6,815 nucleotides of DNA from an uncultured Bacillota bacterium. GTDB taxonomy: Bacteria; Bacillota_I; Bacilli_A; RF39; UBA660. The notes under the pieces were generated by a model. That model was not told the origin of the DNA. It ran no database searches and saw only the letters and a list, made by a program, of their open reading frames with translations. The translations under genes and the position numbers were made by a program. This document shows, in pieces, positions 1-6,637 of the stretch. Each line of letters begins with the position of its first letter. Positions within the stretch are counted from its first letter, which is position 1. The DNA lies in NCBI GenBank assembly GCA_947176475.1, contig CAMWQX010000059.1, positions 1-6,815 on the forward strand, written 5' to 3'.

Positions 1-33
1 TCGTCGGAAGCGTCAGATGTGTATTAGATACAG
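1..33 (+). other. Residual Illumina Nextera (Tn5) Read 1 adapter at contig end
   Basis: These 33 bases match the Nextera transposase Read 1 adapter at 30 positions; the mismatches are at 8 (A for C), 25 (T for A) and 29 (T for G). Bases 15-33 correspond to the 19-bp Tn5 mosaic end, with 17 matches. The block ends exactly where clean rpoB coding sequence begins. It is therefore an untrimmed library artefact with sequencing or assembly errors, not genomic DNA. The mismatch at 25 produces a TAG at 25-27 in the rpoB frame, which would wrongly look like an upstream stop codon. Confidence 0.96.
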
Positions 34-2679
34 GATCAATACAATAAAGTACAAACAGTTAAAGTTTATGATAAGAAAGATGATAAGAAAGTTATTACTA
101 TCATTGGTAATGATCAATCAATCGATTCTCGTCGTTTAACTATCTCCGATGTATATGGAGCTGTAAGTTATTATTTAAATTTATTAGATGGAATTGGAAA
201 TGTTGATGAAATTGATCACTTAGGAAACCGTCGTGTTCGTCAAGTAGGTGAATTAATTCAAACGCAATTCAAAACGGGTATTTCTCGTATGGAAAGAGTT
301 ATTCGTGAAAGAATGACTACTCAAGAATTAGAGACAATGACACCAAAGACTTTAATTAATATTCGTCCAGTAACTGCTGCGATGAAGGAATTCTTTGGAT
401 CATCACAATTATCTAAGTTCATGGATCAAATCAATCCAATTGCCGAACTTACTGATAAGCGTCGTCTATCATCTTTAGGACCAGGTGGTTTATCAAGAGA
501 TAGAGCAGGAATGGATGTTCGTGACGTTAATGTTTCACACTATGGTCGTATTTGTCCTATCGAATCACCAGAAGGTGCTAACATCGGTCTTATTACATCA
601 CTTGCAAGTTACGCCAAAATCAATGAATATGGTTTCATCATGACACCATACAGAAAAGTTGAAAATTGTCATGTTACTGATGAAATCGTTTATTTAACAG
701 CTGATGAAGAAGCTGACTATTATATTGGTCAAGCTACTATCAAGATGGATGATAAAAATAATATTATTGAAGATGAGCCAATTTGTCGTTTAAATGGTGA
801 TAACGTTAATACGAAGAAGGAAGATATTAACTTCATCGATGTTGCACCAAGTCAAATCGTTTCTATTACAACAAGTATTATTCCATTCCTAGACCACGAC
901 GATGCAACTCGTGCCCTAATGGGTTCCAACATGCAACGTCAAGCTGTACCACTTCTTAGAACAGAAGCTCCATTAATAGGTACAGGTGTTGAATATATTG
1001 CCGCTCGTGATTCCGGATCAACAGTTGTTTGTAAAGCCGACGGTGTAGTAGAATACGCCGATTCTAAAAAGATTATTGTTAAGACAGCAAAAGATAAAGA
1101 TGTTTACTATTTAGCAAACTTCGAAAAGAGTAACTCTGAAAGTTGTATTAACCATTCACCAATTGTCTCAGTTGGCGATAAAGTTCATAGAGGTGAAGTA
1201 ATTGCCGATGGACCTTCAACTGATAAAGGTGAACTTGCCTTAGGTAAAAACATGGTTGTTGCCTTCATGACATGTAATGGTTATAACTATGAGGACGCTG
1301 TTGTCTTAAATGAAAGATTAGTTAAAGATGATGTTTATACATCTCTACATATTGAACATTATGATATAGATTGCCGTGATACTAAGCTTGGACCTGAGGA
1401 AATCACTCGTGATATTCCAAATGTAAGCGAAGAGGCAAGAAAGAATCTTGATGCGGAAGGTATTATCCGTATCGGTACAGAAGTTAAAGAGGGAGATATC
1501 CTTGTTGGTAAAGTTACACCAAAAGGTGTTCAAGAATTAACTTCCGAAGAAAAATTATTACATGCAATCTTTGGTGAAAAGACTCGTGAAGTTCGTGATA
1601 CATCATTGCGTGTAGCACATGGTGCTGACGGAATTGTTCATGATGTTAAAGTATACACTAAAGAAAATAGTGATGAATTACCAGCAGGTGTTTCTAAAGT
1701 AATTCGTGTATATATCGTTCAAAAACGTAAAATCCAAGTCGGAGATAAGATGTCGGGACGTCATGGTAATAAAGGTGTTGTATCCCTAATCTTACCAGAA
1801 GAGGACATGCCATACTTACCAGATGGTACTCCAGTAGACGTAGTCTTAAATCCACAAGGTGTACCTTCACGTATGAACTTAGGACAAATCCTAGAATTAC
1901 ACTTAGGTATGGCTGCTAAGAAGTTAGGTGTTCATGTTGCTACTCCAGTATTTGATGGTGCATCAATTGATGAAATCTATGAAATGATGGCTGAAGCGGG
2001 AATGGATGCTGATGGTAAAACTTGGTTATACGATGGTAAAACTGGTGAAACATTCGAAAATCGTGTATCTGTAGGTGTCATGTATATGATTAAACTACAT
2101 CACATGGTTGATGATAAATTACATGCTCGTTCAACTGGACCATACAGTTTAGTTACCCAACAACCACTTGGTGGTAAAGCTCAATTCGGTGGTCAAAGAT
2201 TTGGTGAGATGGAAGTTTGGGCACTATATGCTTATGGTGCATCACATGTCTTACAAGAAATTATGACTGTTAAATCCGATGACGTTGTTGGACGTGTTAA
2301 AGTATATGAAGCCTTAGTAAAAGGTAAGACTGTATCAGCTGCTGGAGTTCCAGAGTCATTCAGAGTTCTAGTTAAAGAATTCCAAGCTTTAGGTTTAAAT
2401 ATTGAAATGATTGATTATGATGATCAAATTCATGATTTAAGAGAACTTGAAGTTGAAGATGATGATGCTGGCGAGGCAATCACTATTGATGAAATAGATG
2501 CCAACACTGGTGAGGTTAAGAAAAAAGAACCATTAGTTCCGGATTTAGAACCATTACCAGATGAACCAATGGATGAAGAAGACGACGAAGATGAATTCGC
2601 CGAAGATGATGAAGATGAAATGCCAAGTGATGATGAATTACTTGCTATGGAACAAGGTTTTGAAGGAGGGGAAGAATAA
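34..2679 (+). CDS. rpoB: DNA-directed RNA polymerase subunit beta, 5'-truncated (C-terminal 881 residues)
   Basis: The beta subunit forms one pincer and part of the catalytic cleft of cytoplasmic RNA polymerase. The frame is open from 34, and the codons before the ATG at 289 encode conserved beta sequence, including DHLGNRRVRQVGELIQ. The gene therefore enters from outside the window; by comparison with B. subtilis beta (about 1,193 aa), some 340 N-terminal residues are missing. Counting from the Met at 289, visible landmarks are the rifamycin region (residues 37-66), the SHYGRICPIESPEG segment (83-96), GYNYEDAV (331-338), the catalytic-cleft motif VGDKMSGRHGNKGV (484-497), and the clamp-contacting C-terminal block GGKAQFGGQRFGEMEVWAL (628-646). 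Three rifamycin-pocket residues are atypical (K43, I48, D56), and Tyr647 replaces a normally conserved Glu. After about residue 720 comes a long acidic tail; residues 761-783 hold 17 Asp/Glu. The stop codon overlaps the rpoC start. Identity is certain; only the 5' end is lost. Confidence 0.98.
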   Translation, partial: DQYNKVQTVKVYDKKDDKKVITIIGNDQSIDSRRLTISDVYGAVSYYLNLLDGIGNVDEIDHLGNRRVRQVGELIQTQFKTGISRMERVIRERMTTQELETMTPKTLINIRPVTAAMKEFFGSSQLSKFMDQINPIAELTDKRRLSSLGPGGLSRDRAGMDVRDVNVSHYGRICPIESPEGANIGLITSLASYAKINEYGFIMTPYRKVENCHVTDEIVYLTADEEADYYIGQATIKMDDKNNIIEDEPICRLNGDNVNTKKEDINFIDVAPSQIVSITTSIIPFLDHDDATRALMGSNMQRQAVPLLRTEAPLIGTGVEYIAARDSGSTVVCKADGVVEYADSKKIIVKTAKDKDVYYLANFEKSNSESCINHSPIVSVGDKVHRGEVIADGPSTDKGELALGKNMVVAFMTCNGYNYEDAVVLNERLVKDDVYTSLHIEHYDIDCRDTKLGPEEITRDIPNVSEEARKNLDAEGIIRIGTEVKEGDILVGKVTPKGVQELTSEEKLLHAIFGEKTREVRDTSLRVAHGADGIVHDVKVYTKENSDELPAGVSKVIRVYIVQKRKIQVGDKMSGRHGNKGVVSLILPEEDMPYLPDGTPVDVVLNPQGVPSRMNLGQILELHLGMAAKKLGVHVATPVFDGASIDEIYEMMAEAGMDADGKTWLYDGKTGETFENRVSVGVMYMIKLHHMVDDKLHARSTGPYSLVTQQPLGGKAQFGGQRFGEMEVWALYAYGASHVLQEIMTVKSDDVVGRVKVYEALVKGKTVSAAGVPESFRVLVKEFQALGLNIEMIDYDDQIHDLRELEVEDDDAGEAITIDEIDANTGEVKKKEPLVPDLEPLPDEPMDEEDDEDEFAEDDEDEMPSDDELLAMEQGFEGGEE
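2569..2637 (+). other. Acidic low-complexity tail of RpoB
   Basis: This stretch encodes residues 761-783 (counted from the Met at 289), of which 17 of 23 are Asp or Glu. No Lys or Arg occurs from here to the C-terminus. The DNA is correspondingly rich in GAA/GAT/GAC triplets. Bacillus beta also has an acidic C-terminal extension, but this one is longer and more densely charged. It lies beyond the conserved polymerase fold, so it is probably disordered; its role is unknown. Confidence 0.8.
2664..2669 (+). promoter_or_regulatory. Ribosome binding site of rpoC inside the rpoB 3' end
   Basis: A perfect AGGAGG lies 9 bases before the rpoC ATG at 2679, inside the rpoB codons for the final Glu-Gly-Gly-Glu-Glu. 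With the TAATG stop/start overlap, it supports ATG 2679 as the real start and suggests that rpoC translation is coupled to rpoB translation. Confidence 0.9.
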
Positions 2680-5600
2680 TGTTAGAAGTAAATAATATCA
2701 AAGGTATTAAAATTAGCATTGCTAGCCCCGAGAAAATTAGAGAATGGTCTTATGGTGAAGTTAAAAAACCAGAAACTATCAATTATCGTACATTAAAACC
2801 TGAAAGAGATGGTTTATTCTGCGAGAAGATTTTTGGACCATCAAAAGATTATGAATGTTCTTGTGGTAAATACAAGAGATTAAGATATAAAAATGTTATT
2901 TGTGATAGATGTGGAGTTGAAGTTACAAAATCTCGTGTTCGTCGCGAACGTATGGGACATATCGAACTTGCTTCTCCATGTTCACATATTTGGTTCTTTA
3001 AGGGAGTTCCATCAAAGATGGGTCTTGTCCTAGATATGTCACCACGTGATCTTGAAGAAGTATTATATTTCGTAAGTTACGTAGTTATTAATCCAGGATC
3101 TGCTCCTTTAGAGAAAAAACAAACTCTATCTGATAAAGAATATCGTGCTTATTATGAAAAATATGGTACATCATTCGAAGTTGGAATGGGTGCTGAAGCT
3201 ATTAAAAAATTATTAAGCGAAGTCGATGTTGATAAAGAAGTAGAAGAGTTAAGAAAAGAACTTGATGGTGCTACAGGTCAAAAACGTGGACGTCTAGTTA
3301 AACGTCTAGATTGCCTTGTTGCATTCCAAGAAAGTGGCAACAAACCTGAGTGGATGGTACTTGATGTTATTCCAGTTATTCCACCAGATTTACGACCAAT
3401 GATTCAACTTGATGGTGGACGTTTTGCAACATCTGATTTAAATGATTTATATCGTCGTATTATTAACCGTAATAATCGTCTTAAAAAATTATTAGAGTTA
3501 GGTGCTCCATCAATCATTGTTCAAAATGAAAAACGTATGTTACAAGAAGCAGTAGATACACTTTTAGATAACGGTCGTCGTGGAAGAAGTGTAACAGCTG
3601 CATCAAATAGACCATTAAAATCATTATCTAGTATGTTAAAAGGTAAACAAGGTCGTTTCCGTCAAAACTTATTAGGTAAACGTGTTGACTATTCTGGTCG
3701 TTCCGTTATCGTTGTTGGTCCATCACTAAAGATGTATCAATGTGGTATTCCAAAGGAAATGGCTCTAGAATTATTCAAACCACACGTAATCAATGGTTTA
3801 GTAGAAAAAGGTTTAGCTCATAATATCAAGGGAGCTAAGAAATTAATCGATTATCGTGATGACTGTGTATGGGATATCGTTGAAGATGTTATTACTGAAC
3901 ATCCAGTAATGTTAAACCGTGCACCAACACTACATAGATTAGGTATTCAAGCATTTGAACCTAAACTAGTAGGTGGTAAAGCTATCCGTCTACATCCATT
4001 AGTATGTACAGCATTCAATGCCGACTTCGATGGTGACCAGATGGCTGTTCACGTTCCATTATCTGAAGAAGCTAAAGCCGAAGCAAGAATTTTAATGCTT
4101 GGTGCTAATAACATTCTTTCGCCAAAAGATGGAAAACCAATCGTTACACCAGGACAAGATATGGTATTAGGTAACTATTACTTAACAATTGAAAAAGCTG
4201 GTGAACCAAGTGAAGGACGTGTATTTAAAAACTCTGATGAAGCCCTAATGGCTTATGAGAGAAGAGAAGTAACATTACATACAAGAATTGCTATTCCTGT
4301 ACGTAGCTTCAAATACAAACTATTCATGGAAGAAGTTCAAGATAAATATTTAGTAACTACCGTAGGTAAACTTAAATTCAATGAAATCCTACCAGATACT
4401 TTCCAATATTTAAATGAACCATCAAAAGATAATATTGAAGGAATTACACCACTTAAGTTCTTCTTAGAGCAAGGTGTTAATATTCCTGAAGAAATTGCTA
4501 AAATGCCTTTAGCTAAAGCTTTCGGTAAGAAAGACTTACAAAAGGTTATTGCTCAAGTATTTAAACGTTTCAAAACAACTGAAACATCTATCATGCTTGA
4601 TAAATTAAAAGACCTAGGATTTAAGTTCTCAACTGTTGCTGGTATTACATTCTCAATGAGTGATATCGTTGTATCAGAACACAAAGAGGAATACTTAAAA
4701 GAAGGTCATGATAAAGTTGAAAAGATTAATAAACAATTTAAACGTGGTCTTATAACTGATGAAGAAAGACATAATTCTGTATGTGATGTATGGAATAGTG
4801 TACAAGATAAAGTTCACGGTGAACTTGCTGCCATCGCTCATGAACGTATTGATAATCCAATCTTCATGATGATGGAATCAGGTGCTCGTGGATCTGTTGG
4901 ACAGTTCGGACAAATGGCAGGTATGTCAGGATTAATGGCAAAACCAGATGGTACAGTTTCCGAAGTTCCTATTACTTCATCATTAGTAGAAGGACGTAAA
5001 GTAAATGAGTTCTTCTTAAATACACACGGTGCTCGTAAAGGATCTGCCGATACAGCATTACGTACTGCCGATTCAGGATACTTAACAAGACGTCTAGTAG
5101 ATGTTGTTCAAGATATCATTATTCGTGAAGAAGACTGTGGATGTCTTTCAGGACTTGTCGTATCTGACTTTGTCGATGAAAAAGACGGTACAGTAATTGA
5201 ATCATTAACAGATCGTATCGTTGGTAGATTTACAGCTAAAAAAGTAATTAATCCTAGTACTAAAGAAGTCATTGTTGATAAAGATCAAATGATAACTGAA
5301 AGTCTTGCAAATAAGATTGTTAAAGCTGGTATTAAAGAAGTTGAAATTAGAAGTGCCTTAACATGTTCATCAGCTAATGGTGTATGTCAAAAATGTTATG
5401 GTAACAACTTAGCAACTGGAAACTTAGTTGAAACAGGTGAGGCTGTAGGTATTATGGCTGCCCAATCAATTGGTGAACCTGGTACACAGTTAACCATGCG
5501 TACATTCCATTCAGGTGGAGCTGCTCATGGTGGAGATGCCGATATCACTCAAGGTCTTCCAAGAGTTGAGGAGCTATTCGAAGCTCGTATACCAAAAGCT

Positions 5601-6464
5601 AAAGCAACAATTGCTGAAATCATGGGTAAGGTAACTAACATTGAAGATGTAAACGGTAAATGGAAAGTTACAGTATCTAATGATGTTGAATCTCGTGATC
5701 ATATAACTTCATACGAAGCTAAACTTGTTGTTGAAGTAGGAGATACAGTAGTAGCAGGTGATAAACTATCTCAAGGATCTATAAGTCCAAAAGAATTACT
5801 TGCTGTAACTGACCCAATTACAACACAAAGTTATATCTTAAAGGAAATTCAAAAAGTATATAAATCACAAGGTGTTGATATCTCAGATAAACACGTTGAG
5901 ATTATTGCAAGTAGAATGATCAATAAGATGAAAGTTGTTGATGAAGGAGATTCAGATCTAGTAGCTGGCTTAACTGTATCAATGCGTGAATTCGCTGATC
6001 GTAATAAACCAGTAATCCTAAGTGGTGGAGTTCCTGCAACAGGTCGTCCAATTATCCTAGGTATTACTAAGTCATCTCTAGAAACTGATTCATTCCTATC
6101 AGCTGCATCATTCCAAGAGACAACTAAAGTATTAACTGATGCTTCTATTAAGGGTAAAGTTGACTACTTAAAGGGTCTAAAGGAAAATGTTATTCTTGGT
6201 AAACTAATACCTGCTGGTACTGGTTCAAAAGAATACTCAGATGTATCTATAACACTTGAAAAAGAATACTTATCTGATGATGCTTCTGAAGTCTTAGAAA
6301 ATCAATTCTTAGATGAAGATGGAAATGAAGTACAACCAGAATTAGTTGTTGTTGAAGAAACTGAAGATACTACTGATACTGAAAATATTGAAGTAGAAGA
6401 AGTAACAGAAGCAACTGAAGAAGAAGTAACAACTGAAACTGAAGAAACAATTGAAGAAGCTTAG
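2679..6464 (+). CDS. rpoC: DNA-directed RNA polymerase subunit beta' (complete, 1261 aa)
   Basis: This is the catalytic beta' subunit, the partner of RpoB in the core enzyme. Features in order: N-terminal zinc ribbon with C60, C62, C75 and C78; the switch-2 and rudder-adjacent block GKQGRFRQNLLGKRVDYSGR (322-341); RAPTLHRLGIQAF (414-426); and the active-site NADFDGDQMAVH (447-458), whose D449, D451 and D453 bind the catalytic Mg2+. The segment before the bridge helix is at 734-757, followed by the bridge-helix region THGARKGSADTALRTADSGY (782-801). The second zinc site is C820, C896, C903 and C906. The trigger loop has M940, R941 and H944, with no large insertion after it, as in Gram-positive enzymes. 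All metal ligands and catalytic residues are present. The C-terminus (1221-1261) is an acidic repeat-like tail without Lys or Arg, making the protein somewhat longer than B. subtilis RpoC (about 1,200 aa). Ser750 stands where an Arg is usual in AGMRGLM. The start is fixed by the one-base overlap with rpoB and the AGGAGG upstream; an intrinsic terminator overlaps the stop. Confidence 0.99.
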   Translation: MLEVNNIKGIKISIASPEKIREWSYGEVKKPETINYRTLKPERDGLFCEKIFGPSKDYECSCGKYKRLRYKNVICDRCGVEVTKSRVRRERMGHIELASPCSHIWFFKGVPSKMGLVLDMSPRDLEEVLYFVSYVVINPGSAPLEKKQTLSDKEYRAYYEKYGTSFEVGMGAEAIKKLLSEVDVDKEVEELRKELDGATGQKRGRLVKRLDCLVAFQESGNKPEWMVLDVIPVIPPDLRPMIQLDGGRFATSDLNDLYRRIINRNNRLKKLLELGAPSIIVQNEKRMLQEAVDTLLDNGRRGRSVTAASNRPLKSLSSMLKGKQGRFRQNLLGKRVDYSGRSVIVVGPSLKMYQCGIPKEMALELFKPHVINGLVEKGLAHNIKGAKKLIDYRDDCVWDIVEDVITEHPVMLNRAPTLHRLGIQAFEPKLVGGKAIRLHPLVCTAFNADFDGDQMAVHVPLSEEAKAEARILMLGANNILSPKDGKPIVTPGQDMVLGNYYLTIEKAGEPSEGRVFKNSDEALMAYERREVTLHTRIAIPVRSFKYKLFMEEVQDKYLVTTVGKLKFNEILPDTFQYLNEPSKDNIEGITPLKFFLEQGVNIPEEIAKMPLAKAFGKKDLQKVIAQVFKRFKTTETSIMLDKLKDLGFKFSTVAGITFSMSDIVVSEHKEEYLKEGHDKVEKINKQFKRGLITDEERHNSVCDVWNSVQDKVHGELAAIAHERIDNPIFMMMESGARGSVGQFGQMAGMSGLMAKPDGTVSEVPITSSLVEGRKVNEFFLNTHGARKGSADTALRTADSGYLTRRLVDVVQDIIIREEDCGCLSGLVVSDFVDEKDGTVIESLTDRIVGRFTAKKVINPSTKEVIVDKDQMITESLANKIVKAGIKEVEIRSALTCSSANGVCQKCYGNNLATGNLVETGEAVGIMAAQSIGEPGTQLTMRTFHSGGAAHGGDADITQGLPRVEELFEARIPKAKATIAEIMGKVTNIEDVNGKWKVTVSNDVESRDHITSYEAKLVVEVGDTVVAGDKLSQGSISPKELLAVTDPITTQSYILKEIQKVYKSQGVDISDKHVEIIASRMINKMKVVDEGDSDLVAGLTVSMREFADRNKPVILSGGVPATGRPIILGITKSSLETDSFLSAASFQETTKVLTDASIKGKVDYLKGLKENVILGKLIPAGTGSKEYSDVSITLEKEYLSDDASEVLENQFLDEDGNEVQPELVVVEETEDTTDTENIEVEEVTEATEEEVTTETEETIEEA
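6396..6461 (+). repeat. Degenerate 12-bp tandem repeat encoding the RpoC acidic tail
   Basis: Five consecutive 12-base units followed by a half unit encode the tetrapeptides EEVT, EATE, EEVT, TETE, ETIE and then EA (RpoC residues 1240-1261). Units one and three (6396-6407 and 6420-6431) are identical, GAAGAAGTAACA, and the others are related. The pattern suggests growth by slippage or local duplication, so the tail length may vary between strains. The repeat runs into the 5' arm of the terminator. Confidence 0.65.
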
Positions 6465-6481
6465 TTTTAGCTTCTTTTTTT
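6454..6481 (+). terminator. Rho-independent terminator overlapping the rpoC stop codon
   Basis: A perfect 8-bp stem pairs AAGAAGCT (6454-6461) with AGCTTCTT (6469-6476) across a 7-base loop, TAGTTTT, that contains the rpoC stop codon. A run of seven Ts (6475-6481) begins within the 3' arm. The 5' arm encodes the last residues, ...EEA. The T-run lies only on the + side, so this should act in the rpoC direction alone. The stem is short and moderately AT-rich, so efficiency may be incomplete. Confidence 0.85.
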
Positions 6482-6527
6482 ATTGCCCAAATAATAAGTG
6501 CATCACCAATTTCCCGGTAAATATGTA

Positions 6528-6546
6528 ATGTGAAAAATTTTCACAT
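6528..6546. promoter_or_regulatory. Perfect palindrome, probable repressor operator
   Basis: The sequence ATGTGAAAAATTTTCACAT consists of two perfect 9-base inverted arms around a single central A. It lies in non-coding DNA between the rpoC terminator and the ABC gene, and its right arm contains the proposed -35 box. Size and symmetry fit a binding site for a dimeric helix-turn-helix regulator, which would block polymerase when bound. No regulator gene is visible in the window, so the factor is unknown. Confidence 0.6.
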
Positions 6547-6568
6547 CAAAAATACGCAAAAGTATGCT
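6540..6568 (+). promoter_or_regulatory. Probable sigma-A-type promoter for the ABC transporter gene
   Basis: TTCACA (6540-6545) matches the TTGACA consensus at five of six positions. A 17-base spacer leads to TATGCT (6563-6568), which matches TATAAT at four of six. Transcription would begin near 6575, giving a leader of about 60 bases. The promoter lies downstream of the rpoC terminator, so the ABC gene appears to be expressed separately. A second TATGCT at 6568-6573 has a poor 22-base spacing. The assignment is by inspection only. Confidence 0.5.
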
Positions 6569-6580
6569 ATGCTTTTATCG

Positions 6581-6609
6581 TATCAAAAAGTAGTGTGATT
6601 TTTTTGATA
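6581..6609. repeat. Inverted repeat in the presumed leader of the ABC gene
   Basis: TATCAAAAA (6581-6589) is a perfect inverted copy of TTTTTGATA (6601-6609), separated by 11 bases. If transcription starts near 6575, it would form a 9-bp, AU-rich hairpin ending about 15 bases before the ribosome binding site; as DNA it could be a second operator. No T-run follows the stem, so it is not a standard terminator. Confidence 0.5.
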
Positions 6610-6624
6610 TATAAAATATTTATA

Positions 6625-6631
6625 AAAGGAG
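6625..6631 (+). promoter_or_regulatory. Ribosome binding site of the ABC ATPase gene
   Basis: AAAGGAG lies 6 bases before the ATG at 6638, which supports that start codon. No other ATG in this frame lies between the site and the conserved ATPase sequence. Confidence 0.85.
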
Positions 6632-6637
6632 AAGTAT

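Noticed and set aside
1..33. A natural Tn5-like transposon end at the contig start
   Set aside because: The match extends beyond the 19-bp mosaic end into the synthetic Read 1 primer part of the Nextera adapter, so a library artefact explains it.
289..291. ATG as the start of a short rpoB gene
   Set aside because: Conserved beta sequence continues upstream in the same frame to base 34, so this Met is internal (the SRMERV motif).
1345..1533. 62-codon open frame on the minus strand inside rpoB
   Set aside because: It is fully antisense to highly conserved beta coding sequence and encodes nothing recognisable. I take it to be a shadow of the real frame.
34..6464. Possible use of genetic code 4 (TGA as Trp), given Mollicutes-like traits
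   Set aside because: All Trp codons are TGG and there is no in-frame TGA in rpoB or rpoC, so the standard code explains everything seen.
6465..6546. Possible end of a converging minus-strand gene between rpoC and the ABC gene
   Set aside because: The longest frame there is about 22 codons, is closed by an upstream TGA, has no ribosome binding site and resembles no protein.
6610..6615. TATAAA as a -10 box for a second promoter near the ABC gene
   Set aside because: No acceptable -35 hexamer lies 16-18 bases upstream. TATAAA-like words are expected by chance in such AT-rich DNA, and a start there would leave almost no leader before the ribosome binding site.
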